Of a stretch of 43,500 bases of DNA, positions 11,100-24,199 are shown piece after piece. A model generated the notes under the pieces. It was not told the origin of the DNA and searched no databases. It worked only from the letters and a program-made list of their open reading frames with translations. The first letter of the stretch is position 1. Each line of letters begins with the position of its first letter. This DNA comes from Glandiceps talaboti (taxonomy: Eukaryota; Hemichordata; Enteropneusta; Spengelidae): contig NC_135562.1 of assembly GCF_964340395.1 (NCBI RefSeq), positions 1,071,501-1,115,000 on the forward strand, read 5' to 3'. The translations under genes and the position numbers were made by a program.

Positions 11100-13140
11100 A
11101 GAATAGTAATATGTTCGTTCACTATTAATGCACAAAACAATATTGAAAAGAAACAAATATAAATGTACAAAAATGGCATTTCATAGATTGAAGTAATCAA
11201 ACGGTCGTTTTCATTTATGTGTCTAGCCTTTTTTCTTCTAACTCGTCTCAAATTAAAGCAGTATTAGGCCTAACTTTGTCTGTACTGTTGAATCATTTCA
11301 TTTTGATTTGCTCCTAATCAAAATAATCTGAAGAGCAACAAGAGCGTAATGACCACCTTCCGTTATGACAGACATGCTCTTTGATTACTCGGTGTCTTTA
11401 TCAGTGTTGACACGTGACAATTACAACGTATTTAGCTTTGTTGGTCAATCATTCTTACCAAACGCACACCAAAATAACTGGTCTTTCTACATCGTCATTA
11501 GTTTTTGAGCGAGCGACCGGGAATGAAATTGCATCAATTAAAGAGAGAGCTAGGTTCCGGTAGCTAAACTCTGTTTCCGCCCATCACGTTTTGGTCGATC
11601 CCCTAAGAGTGCGTATATTTAAACAAACAGATGGTATCGAAAAGAGATGCATGATCTATACAAGAGAAAATGTTGTCACAGGATGGTATTCAGAAATAAA
11701 AACCGTTCATAATGGGAACGAGTGTGTAACCCTACTGCGCAGAACATTACCGTCAAATAATTTGTGTTTTGTTAGTCTCTTTGCGTCTGGTATTCATCGT
11801 GGCTTTTCAAAAGGGACTTATTTCTCCCACTCTAAGGTCATTATTCAATGAGAATAAAAGAATTGACGATTTCGCCTGGTGTACACATTATCAAAAAGAA
11901 GTACAAAGTACAAAGTACACACTAGAATTGTTGTATTCACTGAAGCAACGAGCAAGTTACTTATGGCTTCACCATGTATCAAAATCAATGTTCGCTCAAC
12001 AGAAAATTCAGATTGGATTTCAAAGTGTAATGCCGATGTACGCTTTTCTTTGCGCGACCACTAAATTTATTTTATATCACTTTTCACTTTGAATTTTGTA
12101 CAACTGCCCTTTAGTTTAGACTACCATGCTAATGTAATCTTTATATCTAAAAAAAACAGTTGTCTAGATTTGATCACGTTTAGGCCTGACGTCATTTTAA
12201 TGTCATCAGTAATATGTTTCCCGCCATAACTGTAAACACATTATTTTGTACTTTTTGAAAATAAATGTTCATCGTTCAATCGTCTAGGTTTTTTGTGCCT
12301 TTTATAATTATAGAACTATGTCTTGTCAATAACATTATGCCAAGTTTGGTCAAAATAAGTGTATATTTACGGCAAATTCGTTCATTGTCATATATTCGGT
12401 TGGGTTGGAGTAAACTGTACTCTGACACAGGTAGTTGGCGCCGTCAGTTCGGATGTAGATAAATTTTGGTTATGGATATACTTAAAGGAGTCAGCTGGTT
12501 AAAAGTAAAACAAATTACGACATCGGACTAGAGTTATTTCCGATACTAGTATCCTGTTTTGTATAACTTGTTAACACGATATCTTACTTGAAATCATAAA
12601 TACTTCCGTAAGTACGATATCGTGTAGAAAGTACAAATGTCGAGAGTGATTATTGTAGAGTTTGTCGTCAACTGACAGCAAGAATAGACGTCAATCTAAC
12701 TATGGTTCATTGGTGTACAGTGGCTTAATAATGCTTATTAAAAATACGGTCAGCGGTGCACGTACGTGTTTTTACATCTTAAACACCGGTGACGGTCTTT
12801 ATAGAATATTCGTAAAAATAACGCCATTTTTGTATTTTTCCTTGAATAGAATATTAGCTAACTCATAAAGGACCATGAATGGTTACATAGATTTATACAC
12901 ATTATAGATTTACTGAACTTTAAATTGAAATAAATGATACAACAAGAACACAGTGTGTCGAATATTACGGATAGTCTGCTAATTATTCACAATGGAATTC
13001 CCGCCAATTTGCCATGATTCTGACCGGTGATGTTCGTACTCCCACGACGATAAAAACTAGTCTCTGCGATGAAACCAATCTCACAGAACAGACAAGGAAT
13101 ATCTATTCATTGTCTCTGTTTACATAAAAGTTTTTATGAC
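11100..13140. other. Intronic stretch without a gene call
   Basis: AT-rich, with several small plus-strand frames (11591-12092, 12265-12462, 12662-12868). These have no recognisable domain, and some start from non-ATG codons. Motifs seen: TGACGTCA at 12187, and TTCCCGCC at 12218 and 12998. No RNA gene recognised. Confidence 0.4.
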
Positions 13141-13278
13141 GGGGAGGGGGGGGGGGGTGAGATTTTAAAATTACTAATATATAGAGATAATTGTGTAGGT
13201 TGTCAAGTTGTACTTGATAATAAAAAGAATGTTACGTTCACGGTTACTCTGGTTACAACATTTTATTGCCCGTTTTGG

Positions 13279-13325
13279 AGTGGCCATACGGATGAGGATT
13301 GGTGGGTGTTGGATGGTAAATAAAC
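13279..13325 (+). mobile_element. Isolated end of the palindromic TTAA-type element
   Basis: AGTGGCCATACGGATGAGGA followed by TTGG closely matches the outer arm of the element at 42810-43157. No second arm is seen nearby; a GACA/CATA array follows from 13346. Probably a fragment. Confidence 0.6.
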
Positions 13326-13345
13326 ACTGACAAAGAATTTGGAGA

Positions 13346-13659
13346 AACAGACAACCAGGCAGACAGACAGACGGGTGGCCAGGCAGATATATATACACAC
13401 ACATACATACATACATACATACATACATACATACATACATACATACATACATACATACAGACAGACAGATAGACAGACAGACAGTCGGGCAGGCTGATAT
13501 ACATACATATATACAGACAGACAGACAGACAGACAGCCAGTCGGGCAGGCAAACATACATACATATATACAGACAGACAGACAGACAGCCAGTCGGGCAG
13601 GCAGACATGCAAACAAATAAATAAACAGACAGACAGACAGACAGTCAGACAGACAAACG

Positions 13660-13699
<40 letters not shown>

Positions 13700-13712
13700 G
13701 CCAGACAGACAT

Positions 13713-13774
<62 letters not shown>

Positions 13775-13783
13775 GAACACATA
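13346..13783. repeat. GACA/CATA composite microsatellite
   Basis: Alternating blocks of GACA and CATA units, with repeated linkers such as GCCAGTCGGGCAGGC at 13476-13600 that show block duplication. The long minus-strand frames ([16 protein letters not shown]) are artefacts. Confidence 0.95.
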
Positions 13784-13799
13784 TACAGAGGTTGACAGG

Positions 13800-15640
13800 C
13801 AGCCGAAGATAGAATGAAAAGGAATTCACATTTCTTTGCTCTTCACCCTTAATTTCATTACAACACATTTACCTACAAGAAAGACATCGTCATTTTCACC
13901 AGTTGACAATTCTGTGAAATAGACACGTCTTTATTCAATGTAATGAACATGGCAGGGTCAAAGGTCAACCTTTCATGTAGATGTCGCATCATCAGTACGA
14001 CATGTTCTGATTCCAATGACATATTGTCTTCTTTCTGAAGGAATAGTGTCCATTACGAGGTAATCATGTAAAGTAATTTACTTTCATTACCAAAAGATGA
14101 TACTCGAATATATAATTTTTGTTCAATTCAAATCCTAAAAGCGACATTACCCTAACTTTAATTACATTTTATCTGTAGTTGTATTCATAAAAAAACTTTT
14201 AAGTCCTTACAACGAACCGTAAAGTAACACTGTTCATTCTCTGCCGTCCATGTGTCTGTATAACTAGTTAATTAAATGAATGTTAATGCTATTTGAGTCT
14301 ACCCTACAGTAACGACACTCTCAAGTTTACAATATCTTTACTTCATCTAAAAAAGAAACACGAGTTGTTACCGCCAACGCTTCGCCTTTGTTGTGGAGGT
14401 ACACTTAATAATCACCTATATTAATATAAGCCGGTGTATTTATAAATATATGTGATTTCATATTTGATATATTCTTGTGCAATATCACGAATTACTTTAC
14501 ATTCCTACTTGTACAATCAGTTGATAACTTTGAGCTACTACACGTATAGTAGTTCATCAATTTCACAGATAGTAATTTCGTTGACAAAAATCTTAGGACG
14601 TTTTCTGAAAACATTCTGTACGCCAAATATCACTGCAAGAAAATGGGACAAGGAAGTGCATATATTGATTTTCTTAGCCATCAGGTGTCGTAGCCAATTT
14701 CAACGCATTTCAGACGGATTGGACCGTGGCAATTTCTGTGTGATCAGTTTTTGTGTGAAAATGTAACGTTTATCGATCTTTATAAAAGCTACTCCGTACG
14801 TAAGAATAACTTGTCTATCATTGTGTAAATTGCGTGAACGTTTTATTGAGATGAAATCATGCCAACAAACCCACGAATATATCTGTTTAAATATATCAAA
14901 TATACGTCAACCAAACGAAAACAGGATGAATTTAAGTAAACAAGAAAAACAATGACATCCTGAGACAGCACTTTTGGACGGTAACTATTAGTGTAAAATC
15001 ATTCATTACTGCCTAAAGATAGATGTTGGAACTGATATCAAATATTTGAAATTCATACATCAATTTCCTTTGTAGGCATAATTTCTATAAATCGAAATCG
15101 CACATCTACAAATTAAAATTGTTTGTTTACCTCACATGGTTTGGTGACTGTAGACAACAAAATAGTTCCTTATGTATTTATTCCTACAAAACTTCACAAT
15201 TTCACATTCCTACATTACGATATTAGCTTAGTCGTTTGGTTTTATTAGTGGTCTTTAAGAGCAATACAATATATCAATATATACATGTACTAGTATTTGA
15301 TGAGATGTGAGGTGAGGTGAAGATTTGGATGAAAATTCATAGGAATTTATAACAATATTTAAGCGTGGTTAATTTTCTACAATTCTAGTTCTCGTAAATT
15401 ACAAAAAAATCTTTGACTGAGAAATATCCAAATGATTCTAGAAATTGTAAGTCTAGTGAAAAAAGTCACATCAATTGCCTATATAGGACTTAGAAATCGT
15501 TGAATGTTCAATGTGTTAGTAATGTAACAATATAAAATGAGATTTTTTTTTCAATAGTGTTATCTTTCATTTCATTTTGAGTATTTCACACTGAAAACGC
15601 GATAAACTTTCAATTTGCATAATCGAATTATTTAGGCCAA
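13800..15640. other. AT-rich intronic stretch
   Basis: No gene or clear repeat seen. The plus-strand frame at 14452-14766 has no recognised motif. Confidence 0.4.
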
Positions 15641-15650
15641 ATAAAAAAAG

Positions 15651-15983
15651 TTGTTTGGTTCCGGTTACCCGACCCCACCTAGTTTTTCACGCCGACCCTA
15701 AACTTTTTTTTTACGTATTCGAGAAATCGCGAAAATCGCGAAGTTTCGCAAGAAATAGTGGATGCGGAAACTGACACCAACTTAAAAAGACAATATAAAA
15801 CTATTATTCTAATCTGTAATGGCTGTACATCTGACAGGAAGAAATAAACAACACAGAGACCACTTGGAAAACAATGGAAAACCTGAACTAGACACTCACA
15901 CATGAAAAAATATATAATAAAATAAAATAAAACATTTACCTACCCTACCTATTTTAAAATTGAATGTAATCGGAACCACACAA
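15651..15983 (-). mobile_element. Non-autonomous TIR DNA element, copy B (inverted)
   Basis: Same family as 7787-8141, in reverse orientation: it starts TTGTTTGGTTCCGGTTACCC and ends GTAATCGGAACCACACAA. Shared internal landmarks are the block around GATGTACAGCCATT, the poly-A/T stretch with TACGTA, and AGGTGGGGTCGGG. Flanks at both ends again show (T)TAGGCC or TAAGGCG, so the element may be slightly longer. Confidence 0.8.
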
Positions 15984-16164
15984 TTTTTTTACGCCTTATC
16001 AGGGTGAAAGCAAATACGTCCAAACATGCATGAACAAGTATAAAGGCTACAAAGAAATGAAAATTTTGTACTGCATTAAAATGTTCAAATAAATCCTCAT
16101 TTCCAACCTGAGTCCTAAGATCTTCTCAGGGTAATAAAGTTAGTGACTTGTAAAAGGAAGTCCT

Positions 16165-17292
16165 CGTCATACCAAGTAAACATAGAGCTAGGTACGTGTC
16201 TGTTTCTTTCAGTACAGTTGTATGTTTTATGTACTGTCATGTCTTCGTCATACCAAATAAACAGAGGTACATGACATGTCTGTTTCTTTCTTTATATTTG
16301 TATGTTTTATGTACTGTTGTCATGTCTTCGTCATACTAGTAAACATGGAGGTACATGACATGTCTGTTTGTTTCAGTACATTTGTATGTTTTATGTACTG
16401 TTGTCATGTCTTCGTCATACAAGTAAACATGGAGGTACATGACATGTCTGTTTCTTTTAGTACAGTTGTATGTTTTATGTATTGTCATGTCTTCGTCATA
16501 CTAGTAAACATGGAGGTTCATGACATGTCTGTTTCTTTCAGTACATTTGTATGTTTTAGTACTGTTGTCAAGTCTTCGTCATACTAGTAAACATGGAGGT
16601 ACATGACATGTCTGTTTGTTTCAGTACATTTGTATGTTTTAGGTACTGTTGTCATGTCTTCGTCATACTAGTAAACATGGAGGTACATGACATGTCTGTT
16701 TCTTTCAGTACATTTGTATGTTTTATGTACTGTTGTCAGGTCTTCGTCATACTAGTAAACATGGAGGTACATGACATGTCTGTTTCTTTCAGTACATTTG
16801 TATGTTTTAGGTACTGTTGTCATGTCTTCGTCATACTAGTAAACATGGAGGTACATGACATGTCTGTTTCTTTCAGTACATTTGTATGTTTTAGGTACTG
16901 TTGTCATGTCTTCGTCATACTAGTAAACATGGAGGTACATGACATGTCTGTTTCTTTCAGTACATTTGTATGTTTTATGTACTGTTGTCAGGTCTTCGTC
17001 ATACTAGTAAACATGGAGGTACATGACATGTCTGTTTCTTTCAGTACATTTGTATGTTTTAGGTACTGTTGTCATGTCTTCGTCATACTAGTAAACATGG
17101 AGGTACATGACATGTCTGTTTGTTTCAGTACATTTGTATGTTTTAGGTACTGTTGTCAGGTCTTCGTCATACTAGTAAACATGGAGGTTCATGACATGTC
17201 TGTTTGTTTCAGTACATTTGTATGTTTTATGAACTGTTGTCATGTCCTCGTTACTAGTAAACATACAGGTACTTGCATGTTTCTTTGTTTAC
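16165..17292. repeat. 84-bp minisatellite, about 14 copies
   Basis: The units run CATGTCTTCGTCATACTAGT, then AAACATGGAGGTACATGACA, then TGTCTGTTTCTTTCAGTACA, then TTTGTATGTTTTAkGTACTG and TTGT. The inner copies are nearly identical; the outer ones at each end are diverged, the usual sign of homogenisation at the centre. Because 84 is 28 codons, the plus frame stays open over 16276-16587 and 16593-17318 (a repeating 28-residue unit beginning MEVHDMSV). There is no splice or start context that supports coding. Confidence 0.95.
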
Positions 17293-17299
17293 AGTTGTT

Positions 17300-18330
17300 C
17301 TGCCGAGTGCGAGTTTAGTTATTTTAGCATTGTAAATTCTGTAATTTTTATCATCATTTTAGCCACGTAAATGTTTGTAATTTCTCTTTCTAAATCTACT
17401 TCTATTTTAGCCTTGTATCCACATATTTAGCATTGCCAGGAGCATATAGCCGTAGTGTGGTAAGTTTTATAGGAAATTGAATTATTATTAATTACTCTTT
17501 GCATCGATTCTAAGTTAAGTCATGTTGCGATTGCTCATGTTTCCTCTATTCCCCAGGAATAGTAAAAAAAACCAATATTTTTTATTTTACGATATTAAAT
17601 AGCTTGTTTAGTAATTCTTGATTATCATAGACTTTGTTTAAAATACAAACATAAATAATCAGTAATCATTCTTCCCTGTAGTGATTTAGTACAATTTCGA
17701 TATTCTTGATTTTCAAAAAAAATGACAATTTACCGATGGAATCGCGATTATGACAATTTCAAAGGCTAAAAAATGGACGCATTCTTACTTGTATTAGGGA
17801 TGGTCTTTTGCGTTCCAACTTGCATCCTCTCTCGACTAGCTACAGGTAACGTGGGATCCCGCTGAGACGATGACAACTCCCGGAGTGTGAACACTTTACG
17901 TGAAACGGAGTCAGCAATCACCTTCCGAATTACTCACAGGGATAATCTACTCAATCGACGAATGTAACAAGCTCTTTTATTCGATCGGACATGACTGTGA
18001 CGTCACCAACGATGAACACGTCCCCCTAGCCACGCCCTTTGGCTAATCCGGTAATCACTCTAATAAGAATTTGCTATTGTGTAAGACGCTTTTTGATTGG
18101 CTGTTTAGCTATTAGTCGAAAAACTGTGACCTGATTGGTAGATTTACTGTTAAAATGATTCTACAAACTTACAGAGACTAAAAGACCGTATTTTTATCCT
18201 AAATTTGAAGAAAATAATTATGATGAATAAGGAATACAATTTTAGATAAAAGATTTAATAATGGCCAAATTTTACATTATTTTTGTTCAACATCTTGCTG
18301 TGCTCAACAAAACTTTTGATACCATTTGTA
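17300..18330. other. Intronic stretch with a GC-richer patch
   Basis: At about 17800-18060 the sequence is richer in GC and CpG than its surroundings, with a perfect CRE TGACGTCA at 17998-18005. It could be a regulatory element or the edge of an LTR-type element. No coding frame is seen. Confidence 0.4.
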
Positions 18331-18338
18331 CCATAGTT

Positions 18339-18988
18339 GATAGATTAGGAAGAACCTGTACCTAGCATTGACATTGTAGCAGTTCAGATAGTGAATAGAT
18401 TAGGAAGAACCTGTACCTAGCACTGACATTGTAGCAGTTCCGATAGTGATGGATTAGGAATAACCTGTACCTAGCACTGACATTGTAGCAGTTCAGATAG
18501 TGAATAGATTAGGAAGAACCTGTACCTAGCACTGACATTGTAGCAGTTCAGATAGTGGATAGATTAGGAAGATACTGTACCTAGCACTGACATTGTAGCA
18601 GTTCCGATAGTGGATAGATTAGGAATAACCTGTACCTAGCACTGACATTGTAGCAGTTCTGATAGTGGATAGATTAGGAATAACCTGTACCTAGCACTGA
18701 CATTGTAGCAGTTCCGATAGTGGATAGATTAGGAATAACCTGTACCTAGCACTGACATTGTAGCAGTTCCGATAGTGATGGATTAGGAATAACCTGTACC
18801 TAGCACTGACATTGTAGCAGTTCCGATAGTGATGGATTAGGAATAACCTGTACCTAGCACTGACATTGTAGCAGTTCCGATAGTGATGGATTAGGAAGAA
18901 CCTGTACCTAGCATTGACATTGTAGCAGTTCAGATAGTGAATAGATTAGGAAGAACCTGTACCTAGCACTGACACTAGAGCAGTTCAG
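18339..18988. repeat. 53-55-bp minisatellite, about 12 copies
   Basis: The unit is GATAGATTAGGAAGAACCTG, then TACCTAGCACTGACATTGTA, then GCAGTTCaGATAGTG, with two length forms (GTGGATAGATT or GTGATGGATT). Confidence 0.95.
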
Positions 18989-19240
18989 CAACTGTACAGA
19001 GCCTCTGAACAGATACAATCTCTTTACAAATGACTTGATTGATTGATTGATACCGACGTACATAACCTAACCTCTTTATAGTGAACTTATCTGAATAAAT
19101 ATTTGTTATTGAGAATATTTTATTGACAGACATCATCACACAATTTTGACGGCTGTTAATAAATAAAATTGTTACCCAAATCTATAAACTATAAAAAAAC
19201 CCAAAAAACCCACCAACCTACCCCGTCCGTCCGTGATACG

Positions 19241-19297
19241 TACATCCATCCATCCATCCATCCATCCATCCATCCATCCATCCATCCATCCATCCAT

Positions 19298-19360
<63 letters not shown>

Positions 19361-19413
19361 TATACATACATACATACATACATACATACATACATACATA
19401 CATACATACATAC
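19241..19413. repeat. CATC, CA and CATA microsatellite block
   Basis: Three simple repeats in series: (CATC)n to about 19300, (CA)n to about 19358, (CATA)n to 19413. The HTHTHT and YVCMYVCM frames are by-products. Confidence 0.97.
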
Positions 19414-19439
19414 ATCCATCTACTGTAGTTTTCTATGAT

Positions 19440-20360
19440 GGTCTGAGTTGAAAGACAACAACCTTATCAGACAAATCTTTCGATGGTACCGTTATAAAAC
19501 TGTCATATGTACTAGCGCCTCTAGTGTTTACACGTCAGAGTAGTCGATGACAATGTATGTAAGTAGTTTTCTACATCACACCATACAGTCTCAGTGTATC
19601 ATCTTATCAGGGCTACACATAGTACTAATATATATACACACAGACACAAGGATGACCAGAAGCGATAGACTGCAAGGACATGCAGTGTATGGAGTGTTTG
19701 ACTTTGTCACCCTCAATGGAATATTATCAGTATGAAGTAGGAAGGAAGAATCGGATATATGTTGTGAGATAGGAAACGTCCTCGTGGATCTTCTGAGCAG
19801 ACGAAAAGGGATGTAGTTTTGTATTCTTCCGTACTTTTTTCTACAAAAAGGAAGTTAAACTTTTCAACACTATTTATGAATGGACGAATGCATATTAGTG
19901 AGGTGAGAGAAACCCCCAGGAGATCTTCTGGATAAAAAACGATGTTGCTAAGTATTCTAGCCGACGTACAATTCAACAACAAGAGCATTAACATTTTCAC
20001 CATCATGTGCCTTGTGATTTTTATTTGAAACTGATGTGTCAAAAACAATACCAACCTATTTAGGTCTTTTTTCAGAAGTTATTCGTACTGGGTGTTTATC
20101 ACTATTGTATACAGCCTTACATGGAATGTTGAAAAGGTTGCCAGACAATAAACGGGCACGAGCTAATGCGTGTTGTAGTTAATGTTTGTTGCATATTATG
20201 GGATACTTGTGGTAGTCTACTTACTGTAGCATACTTAACCACTAATTGTTATTGGCTCAATTCAAACTTTGCATTCACGCATTTACATGTAAGTGACTCG
20301 ATGGTACACAGAATAGGAAACAGCCAGTAATTACTGGCAGGCGGGAGATGGTGGGGGAAT
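19440..20360. other. Intronic stretch, minus-strand frame not recognised
   Basis: The minus frame at 19713-20054 (113 residues) is the longest non-repeat frame nearby. It has no domain that I can name and is not flanked by convincing splice sites. It may be a piece of an old transposon. Confidence 0.35.
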
Positions 20361-20361
20361 G

Positions 20362-20447
20362 GGGAGGGAGGATATACTTAACAAATTGGTTCTCGGTGGG
20401 TGACGGGAGGGAGGCTATACTTAAGAAATTGGTTCTCGGTGGGTGGC
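20362..20447. repeat. 43-bp direct duplication
   Basis: Two adjacent copies of GGGAGGGAGGmTATACTTAA, then sAAATTGGTTCTCGGTGGGT, differing at about three bases. Confidence 0.9.
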
Positions 20448-20936
20448 CATGTTTTAGAAAATTTAATTTGGTGAAGGTCACATATTGATTTGACTGCATT
20501 TTGTTTTGGTATCCCACAGCTGCCACCGTGACATCCAATCGTTGCCAAATCCCTACCACTGCCACCCTGGTACCGTAATATCAGAACATATCATCTCTGA
20601 TAACCACCATGATGTAGTGAATCAATTGTTAGTTGTGGTGTGAGGAGAGGCGTGGGTTTCACAGGAGTGAAGTGGAAAAGTGTGGTTATTGGGGATAATG
20701 TGGTGGAGCGATTATGTTGACATTGGTCCAGACAATGTTGGTAGTGTACACCCATTTTTGTGAGTTCTAGCCTTCAGCTCTGCCAGTTAGATTCAAACAC
20801 GGCAATTAATTAGTGCAGTGCCTTCACATGAATTCACTGCTGGTAGTGATGGAAAACAACCAATGCCTTTAAATTATCAGAATTATCAGTGTGGTGGCAG
20901 CGGTGGGATCAGTGAGGGGGGGGGGGCTTATGAACG

Positions 20937-22440
20937 TCTGATATAACGTCAGACGATAAAATGTAGCATTGTTTGTAAGATTTTTGTTTGGCCAGACAAT
21001 AAAATGTAAGTTTTCGATAGAGATTGTTGCCGAGTCAGAAGATTAAATGTAGCAGTGCTCGTAAGATTTTTGTTCAGCCAGGCGATAAAATGTAGCAGCC
21101 TTTGTAGCAATGTTAGTGGCATTTTTGTTGAGCTGGAGAACGTCCTCTTTCAGGTTTAACTTCAATTGTAATACTAGTAAGTAGGGTTACAGATGTGTGT
21201 TTTTTTTAAAAATGTAGTGTTTTTATTCTCCCTTCTTTTTGAGCCAGACGATAAAATGTAGCATTTTTCGTAAGATTTTGTGAGCCAGACGATAAAATGT
21301 AGCAATGTTCGTAAGATTTTGTGAGCCAGACGATAAAATGTAGCATTGTTCGTAAGATTTTGTGAGCCAGACGATAAAATGTAGCATTGTTCGTAAGATT
21401 TTGTAAGCCAGACGATAAAATGTAGCAATGTTAGTAAGATTTTGTGAGCCAGACGATAAAATGTAGCAGTTAGTAAGATTTTGTGAGCCAGACGATAAAA
21501 TGTAGCAGTTAGTAAGATTTTGTGAGCCAGACGATAAAATGTAGCAATGTTCGTAAGATTTTGTGAGCCAGACGATAAAATGTAGCAATGTTCGTAAGAT
21601 TTTGTGAGCCAGACGATAAAATGTAGCAATGTTCGTAAGATTTTGTGAGCCAGACGATAAAATGTAGCAATGTTAGTAAGATTTTGTTGAGCCAGACGAT
21701 AAAATGTAGCATTGTTCGTAAGATTTTGTTGAGCCAGATGATAAAATGTAGCAATGTTAGTAAGATTTTGTTGAGCCAGACGATAAAATGTAGCAATGTT
21801 AGTAAGATTTTGTTGAGCCAGACGATAAAATGTAGCATTGTTCGTAAGATTTTGTTGAGCCAGATAATAAAATGTAGCAATGTTAGTAAGATTTTGTTGA
21901 GCCAGACGATAAAATGTAGCAATGTTAGTAAGATTTTGTTGAGCCAGACGATAAAATGTAATGTTAGTAAGATTTTGTTGAGCCAGACGATAAAATGTAG
22001 CAATGTTAGTAAGATTTTGTTGAGCCAGACGATAAAATGTAGCAATGTTAGTAAGATTTTGTTGAGCCAGACGATAAAATGTAGCAGTCTTCGGTGAATT
22101 TTTTGTTGATAAAATGTAGCAATGTTAGGCACATTTTTGTTGAGCTGGAGAACGTCCTGTTTCGGGTTTAACTTCAATGATACTAGTATAAGTAAGTCTA
22201 CAGATGTTTTGTTTCATAAAAAATGTAGTGTTTTTATTCTCGCTTCTTTTTGAGCCAGACGATAAAATGTAGCAGTCAGCCAGTCGTCGGTGAGATTGTT
22301 GCCGAGTCAGACGATAAAATGTAGCAATCTTCGGTGAGATTTTTGTTGATGAAATTAAACTCTGTTAGTCAGAATTTTGTTGAGCTGGACAACGTCCTGT
22401 TTCAGGTTTAACTTCAATTAAAATGTAGGTTTACAGATGT
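20937..22440. repeat. Array of 38-42-bp units inside a larger duplication
   Basis: The core at 21240-22100 holds about 21 units of GAGCCAGACGATAAAATGTA followed by GCAATGTTAGTAAGATTTTG and TT. The first half has mostly the TTCG/TGTGAGCC form and the second the TTAG/TTGTTGAGCC form. Around it, a GAGCTGGAGAACGTCCTsTT / TTTAACTTCAAT block occurs three times (21127, 22140, 22382), and a GTAGTGTTTTTATTCTC block twice (21213, 22224). Frames stay open on both strands because most units are 42 bp. Confidence 0.93.
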
Positions 22441-23285
<845 letters not shown>

Positions 23286-23289
23286 GATG

Positions 23290-23865
23290 TTATTTCGAGA
23301 TTTTAAACGCTTCAAAAAACTAAAATTGACATAAGAATAGAGACGGAGTAAGCGATACAGGAATCTCTCAATGTCCCAGGTTCTAGTAAACGCCGCTGTG
23401 AGTGAGTGTATTGAAAGCTATTTGTAAACTGAGTGTATTTTCAACTTAAAAGGTATTACTTAGAAAATCCCATTTTCCATGTATTATACACCAAACAATG
23501 TACTGACGCCGGTAAACTGGAACAGATAGAACATTAAAGAACTTTAATGCGTTCGCAAATTTACTGAAGAATGAGCTATACACTGACCTAACATATACAA
23601 GGGCGGAACATTCCTAACACTTTTGAAAATATTGCCTGAAAATTAAAATCATCAATAGCTCTGTGAAATTGAAAACTGGTTTTGAAACCTAAGCACGTGT
23701 TTGTACGTAGAATACAAAGATGAGTATTCGAATTTATTACTTCTAGCCATTGAAATATTATTTTGAAAGCAACGAGAAGTTATTCGCCTTTATACTAAAA
23801 AGCTATATTTTCTATACTTCAAATTCATTTTGATGATGGGATCTATCGAATTGCACTGATATGAT
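23290..23865. other. Intronic stretch, nothing seen
   Basis: Mixed AT-rich DNA with no gene, RNA or clear repeat. Confidence 0.4.
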
Positions 23866-23867
23866 AG

Positions 23868-24110
23868 AGAGAATGAGAGAGACAGGGAGAGTCACACAGA
23901 GAGATAGAGACAGACAGACAGACATACGGACAGGGAGGGAGAGAAAGAGGGAGGGGAGACAGTCACAGAGAGAAAGAGGCAGACAGAAACATAATACATA
24001 CATACATATATACATGCATGCATGCATACATACATACATACATACATACATACATACATACTGACATTCATACATACATACATACATACATACTGACATA
24101 GAAAGGACTA
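23868..24110. repeat. GA/GACA/CATA composite microsatellite
   Basis: Same order of blocks (GA, then GACA, then CATA) as at 25.6 kb, with a GCATGCATGCAT piece near 24015. Confidence 0.9.
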
Positions 24111-24199
24111 AAACAGAGATGACAGATAGATAGACAGGCAGACAATGGCATGGAGATAGCTGAGACAGGACATACAGATCGTGAAACAGACTCACAATT

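Noticed and set aside
11591-12092. Plus-strand frames that look partly protein-like
   Set aside because: The first frame begins at TTG rather than ATG, they shift frame with each other, and no domain or splice pair was found.
16276-17318. Repetitive protein with 28-residue units
   Set aside because: A minisatellite with an 84-bp period keeps a frame open by arithmetic. There is no start or splice context, and a stop at 16588-16590 splits it. Kept only as a finding to check.
19713-20054. 113-codon minus-strand frame
   Set aside because: No known domain, no convincing splice sites. Left as unexplained rather than called a gene.
21174-22177. Open frames on both strands of the 42-bp array
   Set aside because: The period of 14 codons keeps both strands open. 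Real coding would not favour both.
20937-22440. CRISPR array
   Set aside because: Units are contiguous with no unique spacers, and the DNA is eukaryotic. The same holds for the 38-, 55-, 67- and 84-bp arrays.
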